NCBI GenBank assembly: GCA_021404785.1
Contig: QWHH01000002.1
Span: 248,001 to 312,000 of the forward strand
DNA: 64,000 nucleotides
Direction of reading: 5' to 3'
Source: Lysobacterales bacterium PRO7
Lineage (GTDB): Bacteria; Pseudomonadota; Gammaproteobacteria; Xanthomonadales; Rhodanobacteraceae
The notes beneath the pieces were generated by a model that did not search any database, was not told where the DNA came from, and worked only from the letters and a program-made list of their open reading frames with translations. The first letter of the stretch is position 1. The number at the start of each line of letters is the position of its first letter. This document shows positions 9,078 through 17,427 of the stretch, one piece after another. The position numbers were made by a program, and so were the translations under genes.

Positions 9078-9512
9078 TTATTCGGCGGCAGTTTCGGCGG
9101 CGGGCGCAGCACGCGGCGCGCGTTCGCGGCGCGGCTCGTCGTCGTCGCCATAACCGAAGCCTTCGTCGTCACGGCGCTTGCCGCCCTTGTCGTCCTTGTT
9201 CTTGAGGATGTACGACTGTTCGGTGACCGGCCCGTCCTTGGCAATGATCAGGTGGCGCAGCACCGCATCGTTGAAGCGGAAGCCGGACTGCAACTCACTG
9301 AGTACATCCTGGCCGCACTCGATGTTCATGAGTACGTAGTGCGCCTTGGCCAGGTTCTGGATCGGATAGGCCAACTGGCGGCGGGCCCAGTCTTCGAGGC
9401 GATGGATCTTGCCCTTGCCGCCTTCGATCAGCGTCTTGTAGCGCTCGATCATCGCGGGCACCTGCTCGCTCTGGTCAGGGTGGACCAGAAACACGATCTC
9501 GTAGTGACGCAT
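9078..9512 (-). CDS. rpsF: 30S ribosomal protein S6
   Basis: Platform protein of the 30S subunit, partner of S18. It has 144 residues from ATG at 9512 ([18 protein letters not shown]), chosen because a strong AAGGAGA site precedes it and family similarity begins there; the open frame continues to 9770 into sseA antisense-free sequence. The globular domain ends near residue 100; the rest is a charged, disordered tail ([13 protein letters not shown], then Arg/Pro/Ala-rich), longer than minimal S6 proteins. In E. coli the tail is glutamylated by RimK; here it is not Glu-terminal but ends AAETAAE. Confidence 0.97.
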   Translation of the reverse strand: MRHYEIVFLVHPDQSEQVPAMIERYKTLIEGGKGKIHRLEDWARRQLAYPIQNLAKAHYVLMNIECGQDVLSELQSGFRFNDAVLRHLIIAKDGPVTEQSYILKNKDDKGGKRRDDEGFGYGDDDEPRRERAPRAAPAAETAAE

Positions 9513-9555
9513 GTTGTCTCCTTGTGGATACCGGGCGGAGGATTCCGCGTCGGCA

Positions 9556-9577
9556 GCCTTCCGCGTGGCGGTAAGGC
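9556..9577 (-). promoter_or_regulatory. Hairpin in the rpsF leader, candidate S6:S18 autoregulatory site
   Basis: On the minus strand GCCTT-A-CCGC pairs with GCGG-AAGGC around a 3-base loop, within the untranslated leader of about 88 bases between the promoter and rpsF. A known class of bacterial rpsF leaders binds the S6:S18 dimer through a helix containing a CCG element. CCG occurs here at the bulged A and again just downstream, but I cannot verify the consensus by eye. Confidence 0.35.
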
Positions 9578-9606
9578 AAGGTTCCCGCGTGATTTGCGGG
9601 GCGCGA

Positions 9607-9635
9607 ATTGTAGGCGAATCAGGCGTTTGTCGCAA
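9607..9635 (-). promoter_or_regulatory. Sigma70-type promoter of rpsF-rpsR-rplI
   Basis: Minus strand: -35 TTGCGA (9635-9630), a 17-base spacer, -10 TACAAT (9612-9607). It overlaps the 3' end of sseA, so the ribosomal operon is transcribed from within the preceding gene. Predicted start near 9600. Confidence 0.65.
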
Positions 9636-10470
9636 CCGGCCGGACCGGATCGGCGCTCCAACCCGACCAGGATGGCGCATACACACGCGATCCGGCCAAG
9701 CCGGCGTGTTCCATGGCGAGCAGGTTGTGGCAGGCGGTGACGCCCGAGCCGCAGGAGTGGATAGCGTCAACGCTCCGGCGCGAGCCGAGCAAGGCTTCGA
9801 ATTCCGCGCGCAGTTGCGCCGCCGGCTTGAAGCGCCCGTGGGCGTCGAGGTTGTCGGCGAAGGGCCGGTTCAGCGCGCCGGGGATATGCCCGGCCACCTT
9901 GTCCATGGTTTCGTTCTCGCCGCGGAAACGCGGCGCGGCGCGCGCGTCGATGAGCAGCTTTCGCGCATCCTTGAGCGCTTCGACCAGCGCATCGGTATAG
10001 ACGATCTGCGCGGCATCGAATGCAGTATCGACGCGCGTGGGCTTGCGCGTCGCCACGCCAGATTCCAGCGTGAATCCAGCTTGCGTCCACGCGGCAATGC
10101 CGCCGTCAAGTACAGCGGCCTCGCGCGCACCGACGAGACGCAGCATCCACCACAGCCGTGCCGCCGCCAGCGCACCGTTCGCGGCATCGTAGGCGACGAC
10201 GGGTGTGTCCGGCGCCCAACCCCAGCGCGACAGCGATGCCGAGAATGCGGTGGCGTCCGGCAAGGGATGGCGGCCAAGGCCCGTTTTCGACAAATCCGAA
10301 AGGTCGTCGTCGAGACTTGCGTACACGGCGCCGGGAATATGGCCTTGTGCGTACTCGCGCGCACCCGCCGCCGGGTCGGCCAGTTCGAATCGGCAGTCGA
10401 CGACGAGTACGTCGCCGGCACGAATGCGCGTGGAAAGGGTTTGTGCATCGATCAACGTGGAAAGATTCAT
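9619..10470 (-). CDS. sseA: 3-mercaptopyruvate/thiosulfate sulfurtransferase
   Basis: Two-rhodanese-domain enzyme of 283 residues transferring sulfane sulfur to thiol or cyanide acceptors. The N-terminal domain is non-catalytic; the C-terminal active-site loop is CGSGVTA with C240. CGSGVT is the signature of mercaptopyruvate sulfurtransferases, whereas thiosulfate-preferring rhodaneses have CRKGVT, so SseA-type specificity is likely. It starts at ATG 10470 ([10 protein letters not shown]) in an ATGA overlap with the upstream Nudix gene. The open frame before it is Nudix sequence in another frame. Confidence 0.93.
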   Translation of the reverse strand: MNLSTLIDAQTLSTRIRAGDVLVVDCRFELADPAAGAREYAQGHIPGAVYASLDDDLSDLSKTGLGRHPLPDATAFSASLSRWGWAPDTPVVAYDAANGALAAARLWWMLRLVGAREAAVLDGGIAAWTQAGFTLESGVATRKPTRVDTAFDAAQIVYTDALVEALKDARKLLIDARAAPRFRGENETMDKVAGHIPGALNRPFADNLDAHGRFKPAAQLRAEFEALLGSRRSVDAIHSCGSGVTACHNLLAMEHAGLAGSRVYAPSWSGWSADPVRPVATNA

Positions 10471-11084
10471 GGTGTTGCCTCCATGCGGCGGACCAGGCTC
10501 AGCAGCATCGCCGCCGTCGCACCCCAGATGATGCGGTCGTTGTACGCGAATTCCCAGACCTCGCGCTGCTTGCCGCGCCATTCGAAGCGGCGCCGGCGCG
10601 CGTTCGCCGGATCGAGGAAAAACGCGAGCGGCACTTCGAACACAGCGGCGACTTCGCGCGGGTCTGGGGTCGCGCGATAGCCGGAGTCGACCTGCGCGAC
10701 GACCGGTGTTACGCAATAACCACTGATCGTCTCGAAGCAGTCCAGATAGCCGTACGGCCGCACCAGCGCGGCGTCGATGCCGACTTCCTCGCGTGTTTCG
10801 CGCAGCGCTGCGACGACACTATTCGCATCATCGGCCTCGATGCCGCCACCCGGGAAGCTCACTTGTCCGGCGTGCTGTGCCAGATGCTCGGTGCGTTGCG
10901 TGAACAGGATCGACGGCCCGTGTGCGCGCGCGATCGTCGCCACCAGCACCGCGGCGGCGCGGCGCGGCCCCGGACCGAGCAGGTCTGCGATCTCGGCGTG
11001 GTTCCAGCCCGGCGCCTGCGGCGGGTCATCCAGGCTGCGTACAGCGCGCTGCACGCGAGTGCCGAGGTCGATAGCGACATTCAC
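10467..11084 (-). CDS. Nudix hydrolase, CoA pyrophosphatase type (NudL/YeaB-like)
   Basis: A 205-residue hydrolase. The UPF0035-type signature before the Nudix box is present (FTQRTEHLAQHAGQVSFPGG, residues 61-80), and the Nudix helix reads AALRETREEVGI (92-103) with the metal-binding Glu residues. Family members cleave CoA and CoA derivatives to 3',5'-ADP and phosphopantetheine. The gene overlaps sseA downstream and DUF1289 upstream by 4 bases each, implying a three-gene transcript. Confidence 0.9.
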   Translation of the reverse strand: MNVAIDLGTRVQRAVRSLDDPPQAPGWNHAEIADLLGPGPRRAAAVLVATIARAHGPSILFTQRTEHLAQHAGQVSFPGGGIEADDANSVVAALRETREEVGIDAALVRPYGYLDCFETISGYCVTPVVAQVDSGYRATPDPREVAAVFEVPLAFFLDPANARRRRFEWRGKQREVWEFAYNDRIIWGATAAMLLSLVRRMEATP

Positions 11085-11284
11085 GCGGCATCCCCGTTCG
11101 CATTCGCGCGCCGCGGCAATACCTCGTGCATCAAGCGCCGTCGCTGCGCATCGCTGAATTGCAGCCAGCGCGCGATTTCATCACCGCTGCGATGACAGCC
11201 CACGCAGTAGCCAGCGTCGTCCAGACGACAAACGCCGGTGCAGGGACTCAGGACAGGTTTCTGGGGTACGGCAGAGGCAAACAT
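11081..11284 (-). CDS. DUF1289 family small Cys-rich protein
   Basis: 67 residues with four Cys in two pairs (C15, C19, C27, C30) within SPCTGVCRLDDAGYCVGCHR, the family signature, followed by SGDEIARW. The Cys arrangement suggests metal or Fe-S binding; no function is established for the family. It is first gene of the DUF1289-Nudix-sseA unit, overlapping the Nudix gene by 4 bases. Confidence 0.88.
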   Translation of the reverse strand: MFASAVPQKPVLSPCTGVCRLDDAGYCVGCHRSGDEIARWLQFSDAQRRRLMHEVLPRRANANGDAA

Positions 11285-11349
11285 GGACAGCTATGGGAAT
11301 CGAAGGTCAATCTTGTTAGATTCGCCGCTGTTTTCACGGCGACGATGCG

Positions 11350-11712
11350 ATGCTGGCACTGGCGACGAAGGTGGTGATCGACTACGGCCGCGTGCTGGCG
11401 CAGGTGCAACCCGGGTTGCACGGCGTGCCCGAATCGCAACTGCCGCATTCGAAAGCGCAGATCCGCGACGCCATCGTCATGTTACTCCAGCATCTTGAAC
11501 CCGAACATACCGCGGTCAAGGAATCGCTTGCCCGCGGCTACGTGTACCTGGCCCAGTTCGTACCCGATGCGGATGCGGCCGTGCTCTCGCCCTCGCCCGG
11601 CACAGCGCCTGCCAGCGTGCCGGCGATGCGCCTGATGAACCGGATCAAGCTGGAGATGGAGCGTGCCCTGGAGGAACTCGGCGCAATGGGCATCTACGCC
11701 CTGCCGAAATGA
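11350..11712 (+). CDS. Conserved-looking hypothetical protein, 120 residues
   Basis: I do not recognise a named family. The protein has no signal peptide or membrane helix. It is mostly helical with an acidic/aliphatic pattern; the middle (residues 74-87) is a Ser/Pro/Ala-rich linker and the last 30 residues (AMRLMNRIKLEMERALEELG) look like an amphipathic helix. It starts at ATG 11350 without a clear ribosome site. It lies 112 bases upstream of the HD-GYP gene on the same strand and could be expressed with it. Codon use resembles the surrounding genes. Confidence 0.65.
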   Translation: MLALATKVVIDYGRVLAQVQPGLHGVPESQLPHSKAQIRDAIVMLLQHLEPEHTAVKESLARGYVYLAQFVPDADAAVLSPSPGTAPASVPAMRLMNRIKLEMERALEELGAMGIYALPK

Positions 11713-11824
11713 TGGCCTTACGCACAGGCGGTCCGCTCCGCCAGCATCCGGCGTATCCGGATTGGCGCTGGGCGAAAAGAGGACTAGACTCCCTGCTCGG
11801 AAACTGGGTGGCGTCAGGGGCCGT

Positions 11825-13051
11825 GTGACCACCGAACTCGAACAAGTCCGCATCGATACGGTCGACCTTGCCGTCGGCATGTTCGTGTGCGGGCTCGACC
11901 GACCCTGGGAAGAGACCGGATTCCCGCTGCAGGGCATCGAGGTGCGCACGGAAGACGACATACGCACCCTGCGCGAACTGTGCAAATTCGTGTTTATCGA
12001 CCGCCGTCGCGAAATGCCGGGCGGACGCCGCCGCCTTTTGACCCTTGCCCGCAGCGATCGTCGCGCAGAGGCATTCAAGCGCAGCGCCGTTTATGTCGAC
12101 AAGATCAACGTCACCGATGAGATGCCGCGCGCGCGCGAAGCCTTGCTGGCAACCAGCGAACTGCTCGACCGCATTTATGACGACGTCAGCAGCGGTCGCG
12201 ACCTTTCCGTGGAATACGTCGAGCAGGTGGTGCGCCCGTTGGTCGCGAGCGTGCTGCGCAGCTCGGATGCGTTCCTGTTTCTGGAAGGCCTGCGCAAACA
12301 CGACAACTACTCCTACAGCCATGCGATCAGTTGCGGCGCGCTGGCGGCGGCATTCGGCCGCCACCTCGGCTTGCCCGAAGACACCATCCTGAGCCTGGCC
12401 ACGGGCGGCCTGCTCATGGACATCGGCAAGACGCGGCTGCCGGAGAAGCTTCTGCGCCAACCCGGACCATTGCGCTCGAAGGAAATCGAGTTGATGCATA
12501 CGCATGTCGCGCAAGGCGTGGACATCGTCGCCTCCGGCGGGATCAACGACCCGGACGTACTTGACGCCGTGCGCACCCATCACGAACGCTACGACGGCAG
12601 CGGCTATCCCGATCACCTGGCCGGCAACACCATCCCGATGGCCGGGCGCATGCTCGCCATCATCGATTCCTACGATGCGCTGTGCAGCACCCGCCCCCAT
12701 CGCAAGGCCGTCCCGCGCCACAAGGCCTTGCAGGAAATCTACCGTGGCCGCGACACCTTGTATCAAGCCGAACTGGTCGAGCAATTTCAGGTCTGCCTCG
12801 GCGTCTATCCGACCGGATCGCGCGTCGAATTGAGCAGCGGCGAAATCGCCGTGGTGATGGAGCAAAACCAGGTGCGCCGCCTGCGCCCGTCCGTACTCGT
12901 GATCAGCAACCCCGACAAGCAACCGCTCGAGAAATTCCGCGTACTCGACCTGCTGAACCAGTCCGGTGACGAGGATCGCATCGAGATCCAGCGCGCGCTC
13001 GCCATCGACGAGTTCGATATCGACACGTCGGGATTCCTCACCGCCGCATGA
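11825..13051 (+). CDS. HD-GYP protein with N-terminal DUF3391, substituted HD motif
   Basis: 408 residues from GTG 11825, preceded by GGGG; the upstream open frame from 11663 lacks similarity. DUF3391 covers about 5-130 (VDLAVGMFVCGLDRPWEETG). The HD-GYP domain follows: H166 in YSYSHA, then LLMDIGK (196-202) where the family has LLHDIGK, HTHVAQG (225-231), HHERYDGSGYP (252-262) and D281 in IIDSYDAL. The GYP signature is intact but the His of the HD pair is Met198, a predicted metal ligand lost. It could be a c-di-GMP phosphodiesterase with altered metal use or a non-catalytic sensor. Sixteen bases separate it from the EAL gene. Confidence 0.9.
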   Translation: MTTELEQVRIDTVDLAVGMFVCGLDRPWEETGFPLQGIEVRTEDDIRTLRELCKFVFIDRRREMPGGRRRLLTLARSDRRAEAFKRSAVYVDKINVTDEMPRAREALLATSELLDRIYDDVSSGRDLSVEYVEQVVRPLVASVLRSSDAFLFLEGLRKHDNYSYSHAISCGALAAAFGRHLGLPEDTILSLATGGLLMDIGKTRLPEKLLRQPGPLRSKEIELMHTHVAQGVDIVASGGINDPDVLDAVRTHHERYDGSGYPDHLAGNTIPMAGRMLAIIDSYDALCSTRPHRKAVPRHKALQEIYRGRDTLYQAELVEQFQVCLGVYPTGSRVELSSGEIAVVMEQNQVRRLRPSVLVISNPDKQPLEKFRVLDLLNQSGDEDRIEIQRALAIDEFDIDTSGFLTAA

Positions 13052-13067
13052 ATCCCGCCAACCGGTC

Positions 13068-14330
13068 ATGTTGAACAGCGCCACAATCCAGGCCGCGATC
13101 GCACGCCAGATCGAGGCCAGTGCCGTTGCCGGCGGATTCGCGGTGATGGCCATCCGCATCCTGGACCTGCGCCTGATCGCCCTGCGCTTCGGCAGCGCGA
13201 GCGGCGAAGATGCGGAAGCCTATATGGGCAACCTGATTGCCACATCGCTGCGTCCAGGCGACACGGTGCTGCAATCTGGCGACGAATCCTTCGTCGCGGT
13301 GCTGCCGGGATTGCACAACCGCAACCACGTGTTGCTCGCCATCGCCAAGCTCGCTGCGGTTTTCGAACAGCCGCACACCGTCGCCGCCGCAACACCACCA
13401 TGGCAGACACGCGCAGCCATAGGCGTTGCGTTGTTCCCGGAAGATGGCGCCGATGCCGACCTGCTGTGGCGCAACGCACAGGCGGCGTCCGACGACGCGC
13501 ACCGGCGCGGCGACCAATACGCCTTCCACGACGCCGGCAAGGCAGCCTCGCGCATCGACTACGACGATTTGCGCGACGCCATCTCGGCCAATCGCCTGAC
13601 TACCTATTTCCAGCCGTTGTGGCATCTCGCGCGCATGTCCATGGTCGGCGTCGAGTCGCTTGCACGCTGGACCAGCCCCGCGCTCGGCCCGGTCGATCCC
13701 GAGCAATTCGTGACCTTCGCCGAGCAGAACCAGCTCATTTCCACACTGACCCGCTGGAGTATCCATTCCACCCTGCGCCACGCATCGGCCCTTTCCAATA
13801 CGGCCGGTTTCCTGCTCGCGATCAACCTTTCGCCGCGCGCACTGTCGCGCGGTGGCGTGGCCGAACAGCTGCTGGATGCGCTCAAGATCTGGGGAATCTC
13901 GCCGACGACCGTCATTGCCGAAGTCACCGAGACCGCGCTCGCGCGGGACATGGACTCGGCCGTGCACGCATTGCGCCGCCTGCGCGACCAGGGCGTGCGC
14001 GTGGCCATCGACGACTTCGGCGTCGGTTACGCCTCGATCACGTATCTGAGCAAATTCCCCGCATCCGAACTCAAGATCGACCGTTCGCTGGTGGCGTCGA
14101 TCGGCAACGATGCGCGCATGGACAAACTCGTGGACTCCATCATCCGCTTCGCGCACAACCTCGGCCTGGAAACCACCGCCGAAGGCATCGAAAACGAAGC
14201 CACGCAGCAGCGGTTGACGCAAATGGGCTGTGACCTCGGCCAGGGCTATCACCTAGGGCGTCCGGAACCCGCCGTGGATTTCATCGCGCGTTTTCACGCA
14301 CGCTCGGCGGTCGCGAATTCGGCAGCCTGA
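13068..14330 (+). CDS. Degenerate GGDEF-EAL protein, probable c-di-GMP phosphodiesterase
   Basis: 420 residues from ATG 13068. The GGDEF domain (about 1-155) has SGDES (70-74) in place of GGDEF and is shortened, so cyclase activity is unlikely. The EAL domain (about 160-410) reads VGVESLARW with E196 but Ser for Ala of EAL; other catalytic positions look present: N253 (INLS), E285/E288 (EVTET), D315-D316 (DDFGVG), K336 (LKID), E372/E375 (AEGIE), Q392. This supports phosphodiesterase activity. No membrane helix or sensory domain. It is presumably co-transcribed with the HD-GYP gene and ends at a strong bidirectional terminator. Confidence 0.9.
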   Translation: MLNSATIQAAIARQIEASAVAGGFAVMAIRILDLRLIALRFGSASGEDAEAYMGNLIATSLRPGDTVLQSGDESFVAVLPGLHNRNHVLLAIAKLAAVFEQPHTVAAATPPWQTRAAIGVALFPEDGADADLLWRNAQAASDDAHRRGDQYAFHDAGKAASRIDYDDLRDAISANRLTTYFQPLWHLARMSMVGVESLARWTSPALGPVDPEQFVTFAEQNQLISTLTRWSIHSTLRHASALSNTAGFLLAINLSPRALSRGGVAEQLLDALKIWGISPTTVIAEVTETALARDMDSAVHALRRLRDQGVRVAIDDFGVGYASITYLSKFPASELKIDRSLVASIGNDARMDKLVDSIIRFAHNLGLETTAEGIENEATQQRLTQMGCDLGQGYHLGRPEPAVDFIARFHARSAVANSAA

Positions 14331-14335
14331 AAACG

Positions 14336-14362
14336 AAAACGCCGCGACTGGCGCGGCGTTTT
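14336..14362. terminator. Bidirectional terminator between EAL and FKBP genes
   Basis: A perfect 11-base-pair stem, AAAACGCCGCG with CGCGGCGTTTT, and a 5-base loop. The A and T runs at both ends make it usable on both strands, for the EAL gene (stop 14330) and the FKBP gene (stop 14385). Confidence 0.85.
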
Positions 14363-14384
14363 CGATGGGGCCTGATAAGCCTGG

Positions 14385-15140
14385 TTATTTGATCGCGATG
14401 AGCTTGAGCTCGAACACCAGCGCTTCGTTCGGGCCGATGCGCGGCGGCTGGCCGCGTTCACCGTATGCCAGCGCCGGCGGCACGAAGATCTGCCAGTGGT
14501 CGCCCACGCGCATCAGCGGCAGCACGTCCTGCCAACCCTTGATCACGTCGCCAACCTTGAAGTGCACTGGCTCGCCACGGGCGAAGGAGCTGTCGAACTC
14601 CAGGCCATTCATCAGCGAACCGCGGTAATGCACGGTGACTTCGCTGTTGAGGGTCGGATGCTGGCTGCCGCTGCCTTCTTCGATGACGCGATACTGCACG
14701 CCGGACGGCAGCACCTTGATGCCGGTCTTGGATTTGTTGTCGGCCAGGAACTTGTCGCTCTTGGCCTTGTTCTCGGAGGCCAGCTTGTCGAACTCGGTCT
14801 TGGCCTTGGTGTACATCTGGTACTGCATGCGGCCGAGCAGGTCGTGCATCTTGTCCTCGGAAACGGTCGGCGTGCGCTTGGCGTAGCCGTCCTGGATCGC
14901 GCGGATAACCGCGTTCAGGTCGATATCGAGTTTGCGCTCGACGAAATCCGAGCCGATCTGGTAACCGATCGCGTACGAAAGATTCGGCTTGTCCGCCGCG
15001 GTGATCGGCGCCGGCGGCGTCTGCTGTTGCTGCGCCTGGGCCTGCGCCTGGCTGGCCGAAGCCGTGGAACCGCTGCTCTGCGCGAATGCCGCGCCGGCGG
15101 CCAGCGTCGCTGCCGCCAAGAAAATGCCACGCAAAATCAT
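14385..15140 (-). CDS. Exported FKBP-type peptidyl-prolyl isomerase (FkpA/Mip-like)
   Basis: Periplasmic folding factor of 251 residues. It starts at ATG 15140 after CCGGAGG; signal peptide MILRGIFLAAATLAAGAAFA. A Gln/Ala-rich linker (AQAQAQQQQ) is followed by the FKBP_N dimerisation domain (SYAIGYQIGSDFVERKLDID) with a long helix, then the FKBP_C catalytic domain (VTVHYRGSLMNGLEFDSSF, VIKGWQDVLPLMRVG, IFVPPALAYGERG). The frame upstream to 15266 has no start consistent with a signal peptide. Anchoring as a lipoprotein is excluded by the absence of a lipobox Cys. Confidence 0.94.
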   Translation of the reverse strand: MILRGIFLAAATLAAGAAFAQSSGSTASASQAQAQAQQQQTPPAPITAADKPNLSYAIGYQIGSDFVERKLDIDLNAVIRAIQDGYAKRTPTVSEDKMHDLLGRMQYQMYTKAKTEFDKLASENKAKSDKFLADNKSKTGIKVLPSGVQYRVIEEGSGSQHPTLNSEVTVHYRGSLMNGLEFDSSFARGEPVHFKVGDVIKGWQDVLPLMRVGDHWQIFVPPALAYGERGQPPRIGPNEALVFELKLIAIK

Positions 15141-15258
15141 GCAAACCTCCGGAAGGGAAACAGCGCGTCGGCACGGGATCGGCCGCCGCGAAGGCGCGCC
15201 ATGATACCCGAAAAGCCGCGCACGGGGTCGCCGGCAGGCCATGCGCCACAGCGGCGGT

Positions 15259-15444
15259 TCAGGCAACGAACCGCAGCGCCAGCAAACCGACGGCGACCAT
15301 CGCCCCGCCGATCAGGCGCAACCGGCGCGGATCGAGCTGGCGCATCTGCTCGGCCATGCGTTGCCAGGCCTGCGGCGCGGCGAACAGGAACAGGCCTTCG
15401 AGCACCAGCACCAGGCACAGCGCGGCAGCGAAGGCGTGCGGCAT
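15259..15444 (-). CDS. DUF2065 membrane protein (YjeT family)
   Basis: 61 residues with two hydrophobic helices separated by a charged turn (WQRMAEQMRQLDPRRLRLIGG), the DUF2065 pattern. It lies 6 bases after hflC in the miaA-hfq-hflX-hflK-hflC order, where the E. coli relative yjeT is also found. No function is established; location suggests association with the HflKC membrane complex. Confidence 0.88.
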   Translation of the reverse strand: MPHAFAAALCLVLVLEGLFLFAAPQAWQRMAEQMRQLDPRRLRLIGGAMVAVGLLALRFVA

Positions 15445-15450
15445 CGCGCG

Positions 15451-16341
15451 CTACTTGCCGCCCTCGCCCTTGCTCGCGTCGAAATAGCGCATGAACTCGG
15501 ATTTCGGATCAACCATGATCACGCTGCCGCTCTTGAACGCATTCCGATAGGCCTGCAGGCTGCGGTAGAAAGCGTAGAAATCCGCATCCTTGCCGTACGC
15601 GGCGGCGTAGATTTCCGCGGCCTTGGCATCGCCTTCGCCGCGCGCTTCCTGTGCATCGCGCTCGGCTTCGGCCTTGATCACCTGCACCTGGCGGTCGGCG
15701 TCGGCCTCGATCTTGGCTGCTTCCTCCTGGCCGTTGGAGCGCTGCTCGTTGGCGAGCCGGTTGCGCTCGGCGCTCATGCGCTTGTAGACCGAAGCAAGCA
15801 CCTCGTCCGGGAATTCGATGCGCTTGATGCGCACGTCGACGACGTGGATGCCGAGCTTGTCCTGGGTGGCCTGGTTGGCCTGCTCGCGCACGTGTTCGGT
15901 GATGTCAGAGCGTGCGCTGGCGATCAGGTCGTTGAGCGTGCGCGCGGTGAACTCGAAGCGCAGCGCATCCTTGATGATCGGAGCGAGGCGCTGGTTGGCG
16001 AGGGTCTGGTTCGGATCCGCACCGAACGAACGGTAATACGCCGCAGGATCGGCAATCCGCCACTTGACGTAGAAGTCGACATTGACCGCCTTCTTCTCGG
16101 TCGTGAAATAACGCTCCGGCTGCGCTTCCAGGTTGAGGATACGGCGGTCGTAACGCACCACCTGCTGGATCAACGGCAGCTTGTAATGCAGGCCGGGCGC
16201 ATATTCGTCGGCGGCGCTGCCGCTGCCGACGATACGGCCGAATTGCAGGACCAGCGCACTCTGGCCCTCGGGCACGACGAACGCGCTGTTGGCGATCAGC
16301 CCGACGAGCAACAGGGCGAGGATGGGAGTCAGCAGTTTCAT
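15451..16341 (-). CDS. hflC: FtsH modulator HflC
   Basis: SPFH/prohibitin-family protein (296 residues) forming, with HflK, a membrane vault around FtsH that modulates its proteolysis. The N-terminal signal anchor is KLLTPILALLLVGLIANSAF with the band-7 domain following (FVVPEGQSALVLQFGRI), then a long charged coiled coil around residues 185-245. The start overlaps the hflK stop by 4 bases (ATGA). Length fits the family (E. coli HflC 334); the C-terminus is slightly shorter. Confidence 0.96.
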   Translation of the reverse strand: MKLLTPILALLLVGLIANSAFVVPEGQSALVLQFGRIVGSGSAADEYAPGLHYKLPLIQQVVRYDRRILNLEAQPERYFTTEKKAVNVDFYVKWRIADPAAYYRSFGADPNQTLANQRLAPIIKDALRFEFTARTLNDLIASARSDITEHVREQANQATQDKLGIHVVDVRIKRIEFPDEVLASVYKRMSAERNRLANEQRSNGQEEAAKIEADADRQVQVIKAEAERDAQEARGEGDAKAAEIYAAAYGKDADFYAFYRSLQAYRNAFKSGSVIMVDPKSEFMRYFDASKGEGGK

Positions 16342-17420
16342 TGGCTGTTCTCCTTGCCCGCTTTCTTGGCGTCGTTCGCGCTGGATGCAGCGGCGGCCGC
16401 CGTTGCCGGGTCGGGACCGGAAGCAAGTTTGTCCAGTGGCAGGTAGATCATGTTCTTGCCGGTGCCGGTATCGATGACCTTGGGATTGGCGGCCATCACG
16501 TCCTGCATGGTCTCCAGGTACAGGCGCTTGCGCGTGACCTCGGGTGCGGCCTTGTACTGCGCATCGATCAGCGAGAAGCGCTGCGCATCGCCGGTCGCGG
16601 CGGCGATCTGCGCGGCCTTGTAGCCTTCCGCTGCGGTGCGGATGCGCGCCGCTTCACCGCGCGCCAGCGGCACAACCTTGGCCGCATAGCCTTGCGCTTC
16701 ATTGACGAACTGTTGCTGGTTGTTGCCGGCGTTGTTGGCGTCGTCGAAGGCTTCCTTGACTTCCGGCGGCGGCAGGATCTTCTGGAAATTGATTTCGGTC
16801 ACGAGCAAGCCCAGTCCGTAACTGTCCAGCGTGGACTGCAACAGCTTCTTCGTTTCGCCAACGAGCTCCGAGCCATGCCCGGAAAGAATGGTGTCCATCG
16901 CGCTACGGCCGATCACCTGGCGCACTGCGCTTTCCGCAGCCTGCTTGAGGGTTTCGTCCGGCTGGTTCGCGTCGAACAGGTATTTCTTCGCGTCGGTGAC
17001 CTGGTACTGCACGTTGAAATCGATCAGCACGATGTTCTCGTCCTTGGTCAACATGCGCACTTCGTCCGATACCTGCTTGACCGTGGTCGCATCGACGCGG
17101 ATCACGCGCTCGACCGGCGTCGGCCACTTCAGGTTCAGACCGCTGGTCATCACGCGATTGAACTGGCCGAAGCGCAGCACCACGCCGATCTGGCGTGCAT
17201 CGATCACCGTCCATGAATCCAGCGCCAGCCAGCCGACCACGAAGGCGAGCACGATCAGGGCGATGCCGCCGGAACTTCCGCCGATGCCACCACCGCCACC
17301 GCGCAACAGGCGGCTGAAGCGGTCGCGCAGGCGCTTGAGCAAGGCGTCGAGATCCGCTGGCGGCTTGCCTTGCCAGGGATCGCGTTTGCCGCCACCGCTT
17401 CCGGGTTCATTCCAGGCCAT
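16338..17420 (-). CDS. hflK: FtsH modulator HflK
   Basis: Partner of HflC, 360 residues. The Gly-rich cytosolic N-terminus (MAWNEPGSGGGKRDPWQGK, Gly-rich again before the helix) precedes one membrane segment (GIALIVLAFVVGWLAL), then the SPFH domain with QIGVVLRFGQFNRV and a coiled coil containing the ARGEAARI motif. It begins 7 bases after hflX. The Ala-rich C-terminus (DPATAAAAAS) is typical. Confidence 0.96.
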   Translation of the reverse strand: MAWNEPGSGGGKRDPWQGKPPADLDALLKRLRDRFSRLLRGGGGGIGGSSGGIALIVLAFVVGWLALDSWTVIDARQIGVVLRFGQFNRVMTSGLNLKWPTPVERVIRVDATTVKQVSDEVRMLTKDENIVLIDFNVQYQVTDAKKYLFDANQPDETLKQAAESAVRQVIGRSAMDTILSGHGSELVGETKKLLQSTLDSYGLGLLVTEINFQKILPPPEVKEAFDDANNAGNNQQQFVNEAQGYAAKVVPLARGEAARIRTAAEGYKAAQIAAATGDAQRFSLIDAQYKAAPEVTRKRLYLETMQDVMAANPKVIDTGTGKNMIYLPLDKLASGPDPATAAAAASSANDAKKAGKENSQ

Positions 17421-17427
17421 GATCGTC

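Noticed and set aside
11645-13159. A 504-codon minus-strand open frame
   Set aside because: Antisense to the HD-GYP gene, whose motifs are in the plus frame.
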